Notes: generated from the sequence alone by a model not told the origin. DNA of 64,000 nucleotides from Allomuricauda sp. (GCF_002699205.1 NZ_PABT01000033.1:46171-110170), one strand, 5' to 3'. Counted from the first letter of the stretch, positions 1 through 9,981 are shown. Translations and numbers: made by a program.

Positions 1-1440
1 GTGCATTGGGAAAAATACCCCATACGCACAAACTGCGGTAATCCAGAAGTGGACATAACCTAAGTTTTTGTTCATCATTCTTCCTTGGAACATTTTTGGG
101 AACCAATGGTAGATTCCAGCAAACATACCATACAATGCTGATATACCCATTACCAAGTGGAAGTGTGCGACCACAAAGTATGTATCGTGAACGTTGATAT
201 CGAGCGTACTATCACCCAAAATGATACCTGTCAGACCACCAGTTATGAAGGTTGACACCAAACCGATGGAGAACAACATCGCAGGGTTGAGCTGCAGATT
301 ACCTTTCCATAGGGTGGTGATATAGTTAAATGCTTTTACTGCTGATGGAATCGCTATCAAAAGTGTCGTAAAGGTGAACACAGATCCCAAGAATGGGTTC
401 ATACCGGACACGAACATGTGGTGACCCCAAACAATTGTCGATAGGAATGCAATGGCCAAAATAGAAGCAACCATCGCTCTATATCCAAAAATTGGTTTTC
501 TTGCATTGGTCGACATTACTTCTGATGTGATACCCAACGCTGGCAACAATACAATATATACTTCTGGGTGACCCAAGAACCAGAACAAGTGTTCGTACAA
601 TACTGGGGAACCTCCTTGGTAGTGCAATACTTCACCTTGAATAAAGATGTCGGACAAGAAGAACGAAGTACCGAAACTTCTATCCATAATCAACAACAAG
701 GCAGCTGAAAGCAAAACAGGGAACGAAACCACCCCGATTATTGCGGTTACAAAAAACGCCCAAATTGTCAAAGGCAAACGTGTCATGGACATTCCCTTTG
801 TTCTTAGGTTGATGACAGTCACGATATAGTTCAGCGACCCCAACAAGGATGAGGCGATGAATATAGCCATGGACACCAACCAAAGGGTCATACCCATACC
901 CGAACCGGGCTGTGCCATTGGCAATGCACTCAATGGAGGATATACGGTCCAACCAGCAGCTGCAGGTCCTGCTTCGACGAACAAAGAGATTATCATAATT
1001 ACGGATGAAACAAAGAACATCCAATACGAAAGCATGTTCATGAAACCGGAAGCCATATCCCTTGCACCGATCTGTAATGGGATCAAAAGGTTACTAAAAG
1101 TACCACTCAAACCCTGGGTAAGCACAAAGAAAACCATCAGGGTACCGTGAATGGTCACCAATGCCAAATAAATATCAGCATCCATCACACCATCCGGAGC
1201 CCATTTGCCCAAAACAGCTTTAAAAATCCCAAAAGATTCACCAGGCCAAGCCAATTGCATTCTAAACAACAATGACATGGCTATACCTATGAATCCCATA
1301 ATAAGACCAGTAATCAGATATTGCTTGGATATCATCTTATGGTCCTGACTGAAAATATATTTTGTTACAAAAGTTTCCTTATGGTGATGTCCATGATCAT
1401 CGTGGTGATCATCGTGACTTACATGGGCTACTTCAGACAT
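1..1440 (-). CDS. coxA: Cytochrome c oxidase subunit I (3' end beyond window)
   Basis: Catalytic heme-copper subunit of the terminal oxidase in the inner membrane; it reduces O2 to water and pumps protons. I read 480 codons from ATG at 1438-1440 with no stop, so the C-terminus lies left of the window. Visible ligands are H98 (low-spin heme a), H291 with the Y295 cross-link partner in GHPEVY, the CuB pair H340/H341, and H426/H428 in HFHLVMG for hemes a3 and a. E293 in GHPEV marks an A1-type enzyme. The first 20 residues hold a His/Asp-rich stretch. The gene lies 36 bp after coxB and ends the respiratory operon that starts with actA, which fits a complex III-oxidase supercomplex. The identification is firm. 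Confidence 0.97.
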   Translation of the reverse strand, partial: MSEVAHVSHDDHHDDHGHHHKETFVTKYIFSQDHKMISKQYLITGLIMGFIGIAMSLLFRMQLAWPGESFGIFKAVLGKWAPDGVMDADIYLALVTIHGTLMVFFVLTQGLSGTFSNLLIPLQIGARDMASGFMNMLSYWMFFVSSVIMIISLFVEAGPAAAGWTVYPPLSALPMAQPGSGMGMTLWLVSMAIFIASSLLGSLNYIVTVINLRTKGMSMTRLPLTIWAFFVTAIIGVVSFPVLLSAALLLIMDRSFGTSFFLSDIFIQGEVLHYQGGSPVLYEHLFWFLGHPEVYIVLLPALGITSEVMSTNARKPIFGYRAMVASILAIAFLSTIVWGHHMFVSGMNPFLGSVFTFTTLLIAIPSAVKAFNYITTLWKGNLQLNPAMLFSIGLVSTFITGGLTGIILGDSTLDINVHDTYFVVAHFHLVMGISALYGMFAGIYHWFPKMFQGRMMNKNLGYVHFWITAVCAYGVFFPMH

Positions 1441-1476
1441 ATTCCAATTAATTTTTTTGTTATTCTTGTTTGTTTG

Positions 1477-2604
1477 TTATTCCACAGAAGCTGTATCCGC
1501 CAATTCAACATCACTAGCATCTTCTATGTTCAATGCTTGCTCTTCCGATTTATCGGCCATAACCGTCTCCTTGAAGGTTTTTTGTTCTGCAAGCCATTTG
1601 TTGAATTCTTCCTCGGTCTCAACTATGATCTTCATCTGCATATTATAGTGAGACTTTCCGCATATCTTGTTGCACAATAAAATATAGTCAAACTCCCATG
1701 GATCTGAGTTGGACCTTCCTTCGGCTGCCCATTCAGCTCTCAATGCATTGGTCCTTTTAACCTTGTCAACGATATCAGGATTCATTCGCATTTCCTCGGT
1801 TGTTATGGTCGGCGTGAAGGAGAACTGCGTGATCATCCCGGGAACACAGTTCATTTGAGCCCTAAAGTGGGGCATGTATGCAGAGTGCAACACGTCCTGC
1901 GATCTCATTTTGAAGTTCACTTTTCGCCCTACCGGCAAATGCAATTCCTTAACAATTATATCATCCTCGGCATTGGGATCGGATTCGTCCACACCGAGAA
2001 CATTGGCATTTGCAATATCGATCAATCGAACATTTGCATCACCAAGAACATTGTCTTCACCACTATATCTGGCAGTCCAACTGAATTGTTGTGCATATAG
2101 TTCCACTACCAAGGGGTCATCGTCCTCGTTTATATCCATGATACTGGTCCAAGTGTACAATCCCCAAAGAATCAAACCTGCCAATACAATTACCGGAATA
2201 ATGGTCCAGATAAACTCCAACCGATCATTATCTGCAAAAAACAGTGCCTTTCTCCCTTTTTGTCCCCTGTACTTGTAGCCAAAGTAATGCAATAGGGCCT
2301 GGGTCACTGTTTGTACAAAGAATATAATGCCCATCGACATCATCATCAATTGGTCATAATCCTGACCATGCTCGGAAGCAGCTTCCGGCAACAGTGCCTT
2401 CCCATATTTTGCGAAACTGAAAATTGTGATTCCATAAATAAAAATCAAGAACACAAACAAAAGGTAACCATTGTTTTTGTTATCGGAATCGTTCGCTATC
2501 TCAGCTCTCTCTGTTTTATTTTGCGATAATTCGAAAATCTTGGTCATCTGCCATATAGCAATCGCAACCAGTACTAAAACAGTAAATGTTAATAATGCAG
2601 TCAT
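1477..2604 (-). CDS. coxB: Cytochrome c oxidase subunit II
   Basis: Membrane-anchored CuA subunit that takes electrons from cytochrome c, or here probably straight from the alternative complex III, and passes them to subunit I. The 375-residue protein has hydrophobic segments at about 1-20, 47-64, 88-106 and 132-150, then a cupredoxin domain. CuA ligands are H240, C311, C315, H319 and M322. In the CuA loop the residue two after the first Cys, usually Glu, is Lys313 (CNKICGKSHYNM). An acidic tail of about 40 residues follows the domain. The start at 2604 leaves 28 bp to actF, and the gene precedes coxA by 36 bp, so all three are likely co-transcribed. Confidence 0.95.
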   Translation of the reverse strand: MTALLTFTVLVLVAIAIWQMTKIFELSQNKTERAEIANDSDNKNNGYLLFVFLIFIYGITIFSFAKYGKALLPEAASEHGQDYDQLMMMSMGIIFFVQTVTQALLHYFGYKYRGQKGRKALFFADNDRLEFIWTIIPVIVLAGLILWGLYTWTSIMDINEDDDPLVVELYAQQFSWTARYSGEDNVLGDANVRLIDIANANVLGVDESDPNAEDDIIVKELHLPVGRKVNFKMRSQDVLHSAYMPHFRAQMNCVPGMITQFSFTPTITTEEMRMNPDIVDKVKRTNALRAEWAAEGRSNSDPWEFDYILLCNKICGKSHYNMQMKIIVETEEEFNKWLAEQKTFKETVMADKSEEQALNIEDASDVELADTASVE

Positions 2605-2632
2605 CGTTTATCTATCTAAGACTTAAATCGTA

Positions 2633-3967
2633 TTAATAATGAAAATGTCTACTCTCCTCAATAAATGGATTTCGTTTGGGTTGCAACGGAGCTTTTGTCA
2701 AAGCTGTAAACACCCAGTACACAAATAAACCTCCAAAGAACAAAATACCGCCAATTTCCGGGAATCCAATATACCATTGATCACCAACCGTTGCCGGCAT
2801 TACCATATTAAAAATATCCAAATAGTGGCCAAAAAGCACCACGATACCGGTCAGGATGACAAACCAGTTGACCCTTTTGTAATCGCTGTTCATAAGCACC
2901 AACAATGGGAAAACAAAATTCATCACCAACATACCAAAGAAGGGTAATTTGTAATCTTGAAAACGAGCTATATAATAGGTTACCTCTTCGGGTATATCTG
3001 CATACCAAATAAGCATAAACTGTGAGAACCAAAGATAGGTCCAAAATATGCTGATACCGAACATGAACTTGGCCAAATCGTGTATGTGGCTATCGTTCAC
3101 TTGTTCCAAATAACCTTTTGATTTGAGGTAAACGGTCACCATGGCAATCACCGTAATTCCGGACACGAACATACTGGCAAATACATACCATCCGAAGAGT
3201 GTGCTGAACCAATGGGGATCCAAACTCATGATCCAGTCCCATGACATCATCGATTCGGTAATCAAATAGAATACCAAGAAACCAGCGGACCATCTAAAGT
3301 TTTTTACAAAGTTGCTGTTATCATCCGACTCATCTTGGGCCAAGGATAATTTTCTGGAATACTGACGATAGAAAATCCATCCCCCCAAGAAAATTGCAGC
3401 TCTGATCAAAAAGAAGGTTGGGTTCAAATACCCGGATTTTCCCTGTAGCAATTCATCGTGTGCCACGGTCTCAGCATCCATCCATACGAACATATGGTTC
3501 ATATGCAGTGCTGAAAGGAGTAAAATTACGAACACTATAATCCCTCCAGGTATCAAATAAGCGGTTATCCCTTCCATTACCCTAAAGAGCAAGGGGGACC
3601 AACCTGCTTGCGCAGCACGTTGTATGGCGTAAAAAGCCAAGACGCCCAAAGCGATCATAAAGAAAAAGAATGCAGCTACATAAAGTGCGGACCAAGGTCG
3701 GTTTTGTAGTTGGTGCAACAAATGTGTATCATGGGAGGCATCATGCTCTTCACCATGGGAAGCAGCTGCTCCATGACCTTGTTCTTCTCCATGGCCCATT
3801 GCTTCTTCCGCATGCCCACCGCCATGACCATCGTCATGCGCCGCTACCATGGCCTTGGCTTCTTCCACTGTTGATGGAGCCGACAAAAAACCAATTGCCA
3901 AGAAAATAACTCCAAGCCCCATGGCTATGAAAGATCCTATTCTAAGTTTGTTTGAAAAGGTGTACAT
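2633..3967 (-). CDS. actF: Alternative complex III, NrfD-like quinone-site subunit ActF
   Basis: One of two polytopic NrfD/PsrC-type membrane subunits of the alternative complex III (quinol:cytochrome c oxidoreductase). The 444-residue protein begins with a membrane segment (about 12-30), then a striking segment at 44-85 with ten histidines among Gly, Asp and Glu, then about nine more hydrophobic helices ending near 425. Family assignment rests on sequence character and on position after actE and before coxB in the standard act order. It is smaller than ActC and lacks ActC's C-terminal tail. The His-rich loop could bind metal, which is inference. Confidence 0.92.
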   Translation of the reverse strand: MYTFSNKLRIGSFIAMGLGVIFLAIGFLSAPSTVEEAKAMVAAHDDGHGGGHAEEAMGHGEEQGHGAAASHGEEHDASHDTHLLHQLQNRPWSALYVAAFFFFMIALGVLAFYAIQRAAQAGWSPLLFRVMEGITAYLIPGGIIVFVILLLSALHMNHMFVWMDAETVAHDELLQGKSGYLNPTFFLIRAAIFLGGWIFYRQYSRKLSLAQDESDDNSNFVKNFRWSAGFLVFYLITESMMSWDWIMSLDPHWFSTLFGWYVFASMFVSGITVIAMVTVYLKSKGYLEQVNDSHIHDLAKFMFGISIFWTYLWFSQFMLIWYADIPEEVTYYIARFQDYKLPFFGMLVMNFVFPLLVLMNSDYKRVNWFVILTGIVVLFGHYLDIFNMVMPATVGDQWYIGFPEIGGILFFGGLFVYWVFTALTKAPLQPKRNPFIEESRHFHY

Positions 3968-3984
3968 AGTCTATTCTTATCCTA

Positions 3985-4554
3985 TTATTTTGTTAGGTCT
4001 TCCTTTAACTTCATCACATATTCGGACACTTGCCACATTTCTTTCTCATTGGCAAACTGCGAGGCATAGGAGCCCATGGAGTTCAACCCATAATAAATAG
4101 TGTGGTACGTGGTTCCAACAGTAATATTTCTAGCTACATCATCATAGCTGGGAACACCCAATATTTTTTCTCGTTTTACAAGATTTCCTTGCCCATCTCC
4201 TTTTGCCCCATGACAAATGGCACAGTATATATCGTACAACTCTTTACCTTTTGCCAAATTTTCTTCTCGATCAAGGGAGTCCAAAGGACTTGTATTCAAT
4301 CTTGCAAGTTCCTTGCCTTCCGGAGTGTTTTCAAACTCATAGGGCATGTATCCTCTGTTGATGGTCCCTTCCACTGGCAAGAGGGCCTCTGTACCATCAG
4401 GGAACAACCCATTGTCAACGCCTTGGTAGGTTTCATATCCTACGGGTTCGTACATGTTTGGCATGTATTGGTAGTTTGGCCTGTTTTTATCTGCGCAAGA
4501 AGCAGCAAACAGCACCAAGACCAAAGCAACACTTATTTTACCTAATTGCTTCAT
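3985..4554 (-). CDS. actE: Alternative complex III monoheme cytochrome c lipoprotein ActE
   Basis: A 189-residue lipoprotein. The signal peptide ends in a lipobox with Cys20 (LFAASC), so the mature protein should be lipid-anchored on the periplasmic face. One heme c site, CAICH, is at 111-115, with Met160 (LNSMGSY) a likely axial ligand. Within the complex it is the single-heme subunit that passes electrons on from the ActA hemes. It lies 4 bp after actD and 17 bp before actF, and translational coupling is likely. Confidence 0.94.
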   Translation of the reverse strand: MKQLGKISVALVLVLFAASCADKNRPNYQYMPNMYEPVGYETYQGVDNGLFPDGTEALLPVEGTINRGYMPYEFENTPEGKELARLNTSPLDSLDREENLAKGKELYDIYCAICHGAKGDGQGNLVKREKILGVPSYDDVARNITVGTTYHTIYYGLNSMGSYASQFANEKEMWQVSEYVMKLKEDLTK

Positions 4555-4558
4555 ATTA

Positions 4559-5086
4559 TTAAGACTCCTTTTCTGTAACTTTTACTTCTACCGCACCTGT
4601 TTCCCACAACAAATCGGCAAGTTCTTGTTCGTTATCGTGAACTCCCAATTCCATCAAAAAATGGTCATCGGTAGTTCTTTTATCGGGGTTTTCCGCTTTT
4701 TTGAACGGCCACATCCTACTTCTTAAATAAAAAGTGATCACCATCAAGTGAGCAGCGAAGAAAACGGTCAACTCAAACATGATCGGAACAAAGGCGGGTA
4801 AATTTTCCATATAACTGAAACTTGGTTTACCACCAATGTCCTGTGGCCAATCCTCAATCATGATATAGTTCATCATAACCACAGCCACCGTTAATCCCAA
4901 ACATCCGTAAAGGAAAGAGGTTATGGCTATTCTAGTATCGGCTAAGCCCATAGCTTTGTCCAGACCGTGAACAGGAAATGGAGTGTACACCTCTTCTATA
5001 TGATGGTGCTCTGCCCTAACCTTTTTTACGGCATGCATCAACACATCGTCATCGTTGTAAAGTGCTTGTATAACTTTTGATGCCAT
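4559..5086 (-). CDS. actD: Alternative complex III subunit ActD (DUF3341)
   Basis: A 175-residue membrane protein of the DUF3341 family, the small ActD subunit. Two hydrophobic helices at about 54-75 and 96-120 are flanked by soluble ends; the N-terminal half (residues 1-50) is the conserved cytoplasmic domain. It has no cofactor motif. In the complex it is thought to be structural. It starts 2 bp after the actC stop and ends 4 bp before actE, inside the strict act gene order, which supports the call as much as the sequence does. Confidence 0.92.
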   Translation of the reverse strand: MASKVIQALYNDDDVLMHAVKKVRAEHHHIEEVYTPFPVHGLDKAMGLADTRIAITSFLYGCLGLTVAVVMMNYIMIEDWPQDIGGKPSFSYMENLPAFVPIMFELTVFFAAHLMVITFYLRSRMWPFKKAENPDKRTTDDHFLMELGVHDNEQELADLLWETGAVEVKVTEKES

Positions 5087-5088
5087 AA

Positions 5089-6807
5089 TTATTTATCTTC
5101 ATTTAATTTTTTAGCCTGACCTGCCCAATCATCCCGTTGCGCTCTTCCTGGGAAAGAACCTGTGATGGAATCCAACAAATCATATTCTTTTTCGGTCATT
5201 TTGCCTACTTGGGCAAATGTATAGATACCAATTTGGTTCAAGGCTTGCTCCATTTGTGGACCAATTCCCTTGACTTTCTTCAAATCATCCGGGGTCTGTG
5301 TTTCGGCATCGAATGTACCAATTGCTTCAAGCAATGATGACACTTGTTTTTCATCGGCCTCAACCTTTGGTGTCTCTTCCACAACTGTTTTACCCTTAAC
5401 ATTTGGTGTTACGTACAAAGGTTTTCCAGCATCCCTTAATTTTTTGTATTTCTCTCCTGACGACTTCAATATAGATTTCACCTCCGCCTGAGCTATTACA
5501 GGGAATGTTCTTGAGTACAACAGGAACAATACAAAGAAGAATCCGATGGTTCCGATAAAGATTCCTATATCCACAAAGGTTGGGGAGAACATTGTCCAAG
5601 AAGATGGCAAATAATCCCTATGCAATGAGGTTACGATAATAACGAAACGCTCAAACCACATTCCGATGTTCACCACGATAGAAATAAAGAAGGAGAACAT
5701 GATACTGGTTCGCAACTTCTTGAACCACATAAACTGTGGGGAGAACACGTTACAGGTCATCATGGACCAATATGCCCACCAGTAAGGCCCTGTGGCCCTG
5801 TTCAAGAATGCATACTGTTCGTACTCCACACCGGAATACCATGCAATGAACAACTCCGTAATATATGCACATCCCACAATGGAACCTGTGATCATGATTA
5901 CGATGTTCATCAACTCGATATGCTGAAGGGTAATGTACGCTTCCAAGCCACATACTTTACGCATGATAATCAAAAGTGTGTTCACCATGGCAAAACCGGA
6001 GAAAATCGCACCAGCAACAAAGTATGGTGGGAATATTGTGGTGTGCCATCCTGGAATCACAGATGTAGCAAAGTCAAAAGATACGATGGTGTGTACCGAA
6101 AGCACCAATGGTGTGGCCAAACCGGCCAATACCAAGGAAACTTCCTCAAAACGTTGCCAATCTTTTGCACGACCTGTCCAACCGAAGCTCAACAGACTGT
6201 ATATTTTCTTTTGGAATGGTTTTACCGCCCTATCACGAATCATGGCAAAATCAGGCAAAAGCCCTGTCCACCAGAACACCAATGATACGGAAAGGTAAGT
6301 CGAAATCGCAAACACATCCCAAAGCAGTGGTGAATTAAAGTTTACCCAAAGCGAACCAAATTGGTTAGGGATGGGAAGTACCCAATAGGCCAACCAAGGA
6401 CGACCCATGTGGATAATCGGGAACAACCCAGCTTGGACAACCGAGAAAATGGTCATCGCCTCCGCAGAACGGTTGATTGCCATTCTCCATTTTTGACGGA
6501 ACAGCAAAAGTACAGCCGAAATCAGTGTACCTGCGTGACCAATACCCACCCACCATACAAAGTTGGTGATATCCCAGGCCCAGTTAACGGTTCGGTTAAG
6601 ACCCCAAACCCCAATACCCGTGGAAACGGTATAAATGATACATCCTAGACCCCAGAGGAATGCCACTAATGCGATGGTAAAAACAATCCACCATTGTTTA
6701 TTGGCCTTTCCCTCAACTGGACGGGCGATGTCCACTGTTACATCGTGGTATCCTTTGTCTCCGACCACTAAGGGCTTTCGAATAGGTGCTTCGTAATGCG
6801 ACGCCAT
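5089..6807 (-). CDS. actC: Alternative complex III NrfD-like subunit ActC with C-terminal HhH tail
   Basis: Polytopic NrfD/PsrC-type quinone-binding subunit, 572 residues. After a short cytoplasmic start there are about ten hydrophobic helices between 45 and 435. A charged linker (about 436-500) follows, and then an unexpected soluble domain at 505-572 with the helix-hairpin-helix signature KKVKGIGPQMEQAL and a closing PGRAQRDDWAGQAKKL. This tail resembles the HhH extension known from some NuoE and ribosomal proteins, and a related one is on S2 in this same window. It lies between actB (34 bp) and actD (2 bp). The subunit call is secure; the role of the tail is unknown. Confidence 0.94.
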   Translation of the reverse strand: MASHYEAPIRKPLVVGDKGYHDVTVDIARPVEGKANKQWWIVFTIALVAFLWGLGCIIYTVSTGIGVWGLNRTVNWAWDITNFVWWVGIGHAGTLISAVLLLFRQKWRMAINRSAEAMTIFSVVQAGLFPIIHMGRPWLAYWVLPIPNQFGSLWVNFNSPLLWDVFAISTYLSVSLVFWWTGLLPDFAMIRDRAVKPFQKKIYSLLSFGWTGRAKDWQRFEEVSLVLAGLATPLVLSVHTIVSFDFATSVIPGWHTTIFPPYFVAGAIFSGFAMVNTLLIIMRKVCGLEAYITLQHIELMNIVIMITGSIVGCAYITELFIAWYSGVEYEQYAFLNRATGPYWWAYWSMMTCNVFSPQFMWFKKLRTSIMFSFFISIVVNIGMWFERFVIIVTSLHRDYLPSSWTMFSPTFVDIGIFIGTIGFFFVLFLLYSRTFPVIAQAEVKSILKSSGEKYKKLRDAGKPLYVTPNVKGKTVVEETPKVEADEKQVSSLLEAIGTFDAETQTPDDLKKVKGIGPQMEQALNQIGIYTFAQVGKMTEKEYDLLDSITGSFPGRAQRDDWAGQAKKLNEDK

Positions 6808-6841
6808 AATTTATCTTCTAGTTACTTCTTTTTTTTATTGA

Positions 6842-9800
6842 TTAAGCCTCGTTGGTGTTTCTAACTTTCACATGGTAGAAAACATTCGGTTTTGTCCCCA
6901 CATGCTCCAACAAATGATACATTCTATCATCTTCTTTCAACTTTGCAACTTCGCTGTCATGGTCATTGATATCACCAAACACCATGGCCCCGCTACTACA
7001 TGCTGCCGAACAAGCTGTCTGGAACTCACCATCTTTTATAACTCTTCCATCTCTCTTGGCATCCAAAATGGTCTTTTGTGTCATTTGGATACACATAGAG
7101 CATTTTTCCATTACACCTCTTGATCTAACATTAACATCTGGGTTAAGTACCATTTTACCTAAATCGTTGTTCATGTTAAAATCAAACTCATCGTTATTGT
7201 TGTACAAGAACCAGTTGAACCTACGTACTTTGTACGGACAGTTGTTGGCACAATATCTTGTACCTACACAACGGTTATATGCCATATGGTTCTGTCCTTG
7301 TCTACTATGGGATGTTGCCGCTACCGGACAAACTGTTTCACAAGGTGCGTGATTACAGTGTTGGCACATTACGGGTTGAAAAGCCACTTGTGGATTGGCA
7401 GATGGATCTTCCATCTCTCTAAATCCTCCAAGAGACCCTTTGTCCCCCCAAAGGCCTTCCATCTCTTCTTTTTTATCATTGTCCCCTTCAAAAGTTTCTT
7501 CTGAAGAATAGTATCTGTCTATACGCAACCAGTGCATATCGCGAGAACGTCGTATCTCTGCTTTACCGACAACAGGAACATTGTTCTCCGCATGGCACGC
7601 AATTACACAGGCACCACATCCGGTACAAGCGTTCAGGTCTATCGACAAATTAAAATGATGCCCAACACTTCTATCAAATTCATCCCACAAATCGGCATCA
7701 GGGGAAGTGACGGGAATTTCTTGATGGTTCAAGGATACATGGGCCATTGGATTCCATTCTGCATGGTCCTTGGTATTGAATATCTCCAAGGTAGTTTCCT
7801 TGATGATATCACCCCTACCCATCAATGTCTTTTGCGATTGCACACAGGCAAACTCATGTACACCCGATGTTTTTTCTACGGATACCGACTGCACATCAGA
7901 GAAGTTGCCGTACAATGTGTAGGCGTTGACCCCTGTGGCCATCTCCTTCTGCATACCGGCCTTTTTACCGTATCCAAATGAAAGCCCAACAGTTCCCACG
8001 GCCTGTCCTGGCTGAACGATGACCGGAACATTCTCCAGTACCTTCCCATCCACAGTAAGGTTTACGTAGCTACCGTTAAGACCACCATCAGCTTCAATGG
8101 TATTCTCGAGTCCCAATGATTCAGCATCCGCTTTGGAAACAGTCACATAGTTATCCCATGAAACCCTGGAAATTGGGTCGGGGAATTCCTGCAACCAAGG
8201 GTTATTGGCTTGGCGACCATCGCCCATCCCAACCTTTGAATAAAGCACCAACTCCGTTCCCGGGCTGGTTGAATTCACCAAAGCACGAAGTGCAGAGGCA
8301 ATAGGCACTATTTCTGGCTGTTCCTCTTCCGATTCAGAAACAACTTCCTCATCTTCAACAGTTGGCACCACATAGACTCCGTCCTGCAATGCTTTGTTCC
8401 AAGACCCTCCTTGCAGAACATCCGTACTCCAAGTCTCCTTAATATATTCGTAATAAGTTTTCTCAATTCCCATCCATGTCAAAAGTGCTGCTTGAAACTG
8501 TTTTGTATCAAACAACTCACGGATGGCTGGTTGCATCAAACTATATTGTCCTTTTTTAAATTCAGCATCGCCCCAAGACTCCAAGTAATGGGAGGCAGCT
8601 GCCACATAACTGGAAGCCTGTGCCGTCTCATCATAATTGTAAGCGAAGTCAACGGATAAATCGACTTTTTCAAGTCCAGCAAGGAATTCCTCAGCATTTG
8701 GCAATGTATATGCAGGGTTGACACCATCCATAATCAATGCTCCCACACGACCTGCATTCATATCAGCGACCAACTTGGTTACTTTCGAAATATCCCCTTG
8801 ACGTACATATTTTGGTTTCTCTGGGTCAAATGCCTCACTGGCCAACAATTTATTGATGGCCAACACCACAGTTTGCACATTCTCGTCATTTATACCACTG
8901 ACAACTACAGCCTTGCTACCTGCCTTTTTGATTTCGGCAGCCACCTTGTCAACAGCTTCGTCCACGTCAGAAGTTCCACCGCCAACACTACTTCCATTTA
9001 ACTTACCGTACAATTTGGCAAGTGCAATCTTTTGTTGGGTAGGCGTCATTGGGTATCGCTTGTCGGCATTTGCACCGGTCAAGGACATATTGGATTCCAA
9101 CTGAATGTGTCTGGACATTTTTCCGTTTTTTGGAACACGCCCTTTAGCATAACCGGAATCATACCCTCCACCTTGCCAATCACCAAGAAAATCTGCCCCG
9201 AAAGAAACAATCAGATCAGCTTTCCCGAAATCGTAATCTGCCAAGGCTCTCTCGCCGTATACTTTATTATATGCATTCAAAGCAGCATCTTCAGAGATCG
9301 CATCGTAAACTACATGGTTTACATTTTCACCATAGGCTGCTTTAAAATCAGATATCAATTTTGAGGTTGAAGGACTAGCATAAGTCTGCGTCAGCAACAC
9401 TACTTGCTTACTTGAACCTTTCAAGGCGTTCAACTTAGCTTTAACCGTAGCATCCAGAACCTTCCACTCTACTGGTTCGCCATTGGCCATGGGCCCTTGA
9501 ACCCTCTTGCTATCGTACAAGGTCAAAACAGAGGCCTGAACTCTTGCATTGGCACTTCCATTTACCTTGGCATCCTTATTGTTTTCAATCTTTATCGGCC
9601 TTCCTTCCCTGGTCTTTACCAAAATACTGGCAAAATCAAAACCATCCGCAATAGTGGTTGCGTAGTAATTGGCCACGCCAGGCACAATATTGTCCGGCTG
9701 TACCACATAGGGAATGGATTTATGAACAGGTCCCTCACATGCAGCGACCGTAGCGGCAGCTGTACTAAAACCAACATACTTCAAGAAATCCCTACGGGAT

Positions 9801-9949
9801 GTACTGGATGCGGACAAACTATCTTTGTCGCCCAAAAACTCATCAACGGGAATCTCTTCTGTAAACTCGTTGTTTCTTAGCGCCTCAACAATGGAATCGT
9901 TCGGATTCAACTCCGCTTCACTTTTCCAATATTTTTTGTTTGATGCCAT
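6842..9949 (-). CDS. actB: Alternative complex III Fe-S subunit ActB (molybdopterin-family fold)
   Basis: Large periplasmic subunit of 1035 residues. The N-terminus has a Tat-like twin-arginine motif (TSRRDFLKYVG, about 49-59) followed by a hydrophobic stretch and a lipobox-like TVAAC. The central 600 residues correspond to the molybdopterin oxidoreductase fold that in ActB carries no Mo cofactor. The C-terminal third is a ferredoxin-like domain with cysteine groups CTGCGACVIAC (about 773), CQHCNHAPCETVC (about 861), CVGTRYCANNC (about 895) and CSMC (about 950) with CSAAC (about 983), enough for four Fe-S clusters that relay electrons towards the ActA hemes. It starts 32 bp after actA. Confidence 0.95.
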   Translation of the reverse strand: MASNKKYWKSEAELNPNDSIVEALRNNEFTEEIPVDEFLGDKDSLSASSTSRRDFLKYVGFSTAAATVAACEGPVHKSIPYVVQPDNIVPGVANYYATTIADGFDFASILVKTREGRPIKIENNKDAKVNGSANARVQASVLTLYDSKRVQGPMANGEPVEWKVLDATVKAKLNALKGSSKQVVLLTQTYASPSTSKLISDFKAAYGENVNHVVYDAISEDAALNAYNKVYGERALADYDFGKADLIVSFGADFLGDWQGGGYDSGYAKGRVPKNGKMSRHIQLESNMSLTGANADKRYPMTPTQQKIALAKLYGKLNGSSVGGGTSDVDEAVDKVAAEIKKAGSKAVVVSGINDENVQTVVLAINKLLASEAFDPEKPKYVRQGDISKVTKLVADMNAGRVGALIMDGVNPAYTLPNAEEFLAGLEKVDLSVDFAYNYDETAQASSYVAAASHYLESWGDAEFKKGQYSLMQPAIRELFDTKQFQAALLTWMGIEKTYYEYIKETWSTDVLQGGSWNKALQDGVYVVPTVEDEEVVSESEEEQPEIVPIASALRALVNSTSPGTELVLYSKVGMGDGRQANNPWLQEFPDPISRVSWDNYVTVSKADAESLGLENTIEADGGLNGSYVNLTVDGKVLENVPVIVQPGQAVGTVGLSFGYGKKAGMQKEMATGVNAYTLYGNFSDVQSVSVEKTSGVHEFACVQSQKTLMGRGDIIKETTLEIFNTKDHAEWNPMAHVSLNHQEIPVTSPDADLWDEFDRSVGHHFNLSIDLNACTGCGACVIACHAENNVPVVGKAEIRRSRDMHWLRIDRYYSSEETFEGDNDKKEEMEGLWGDKGSLGGFREMEDPSANPQVAFQPVMCQHCNHAPCETVCPVAATSHSRQGQNHMAYNRCVGTRYCANNCPYKVRRFNWFLYNNNDEFDFNMNNDLGKMVLNPDVNVRSRGVMEKCSMCIQMTQKTILDAKRDGRVIKDGEFQTACSAACSSGAMVFGDINDHDSEVAKLKEDDRMYHLLEHVGTKPNVFYHVKVRNTNEA

Positions 9950-9981
9950 ACGATATATCTGAGATTATCTTCTTTTAATTC

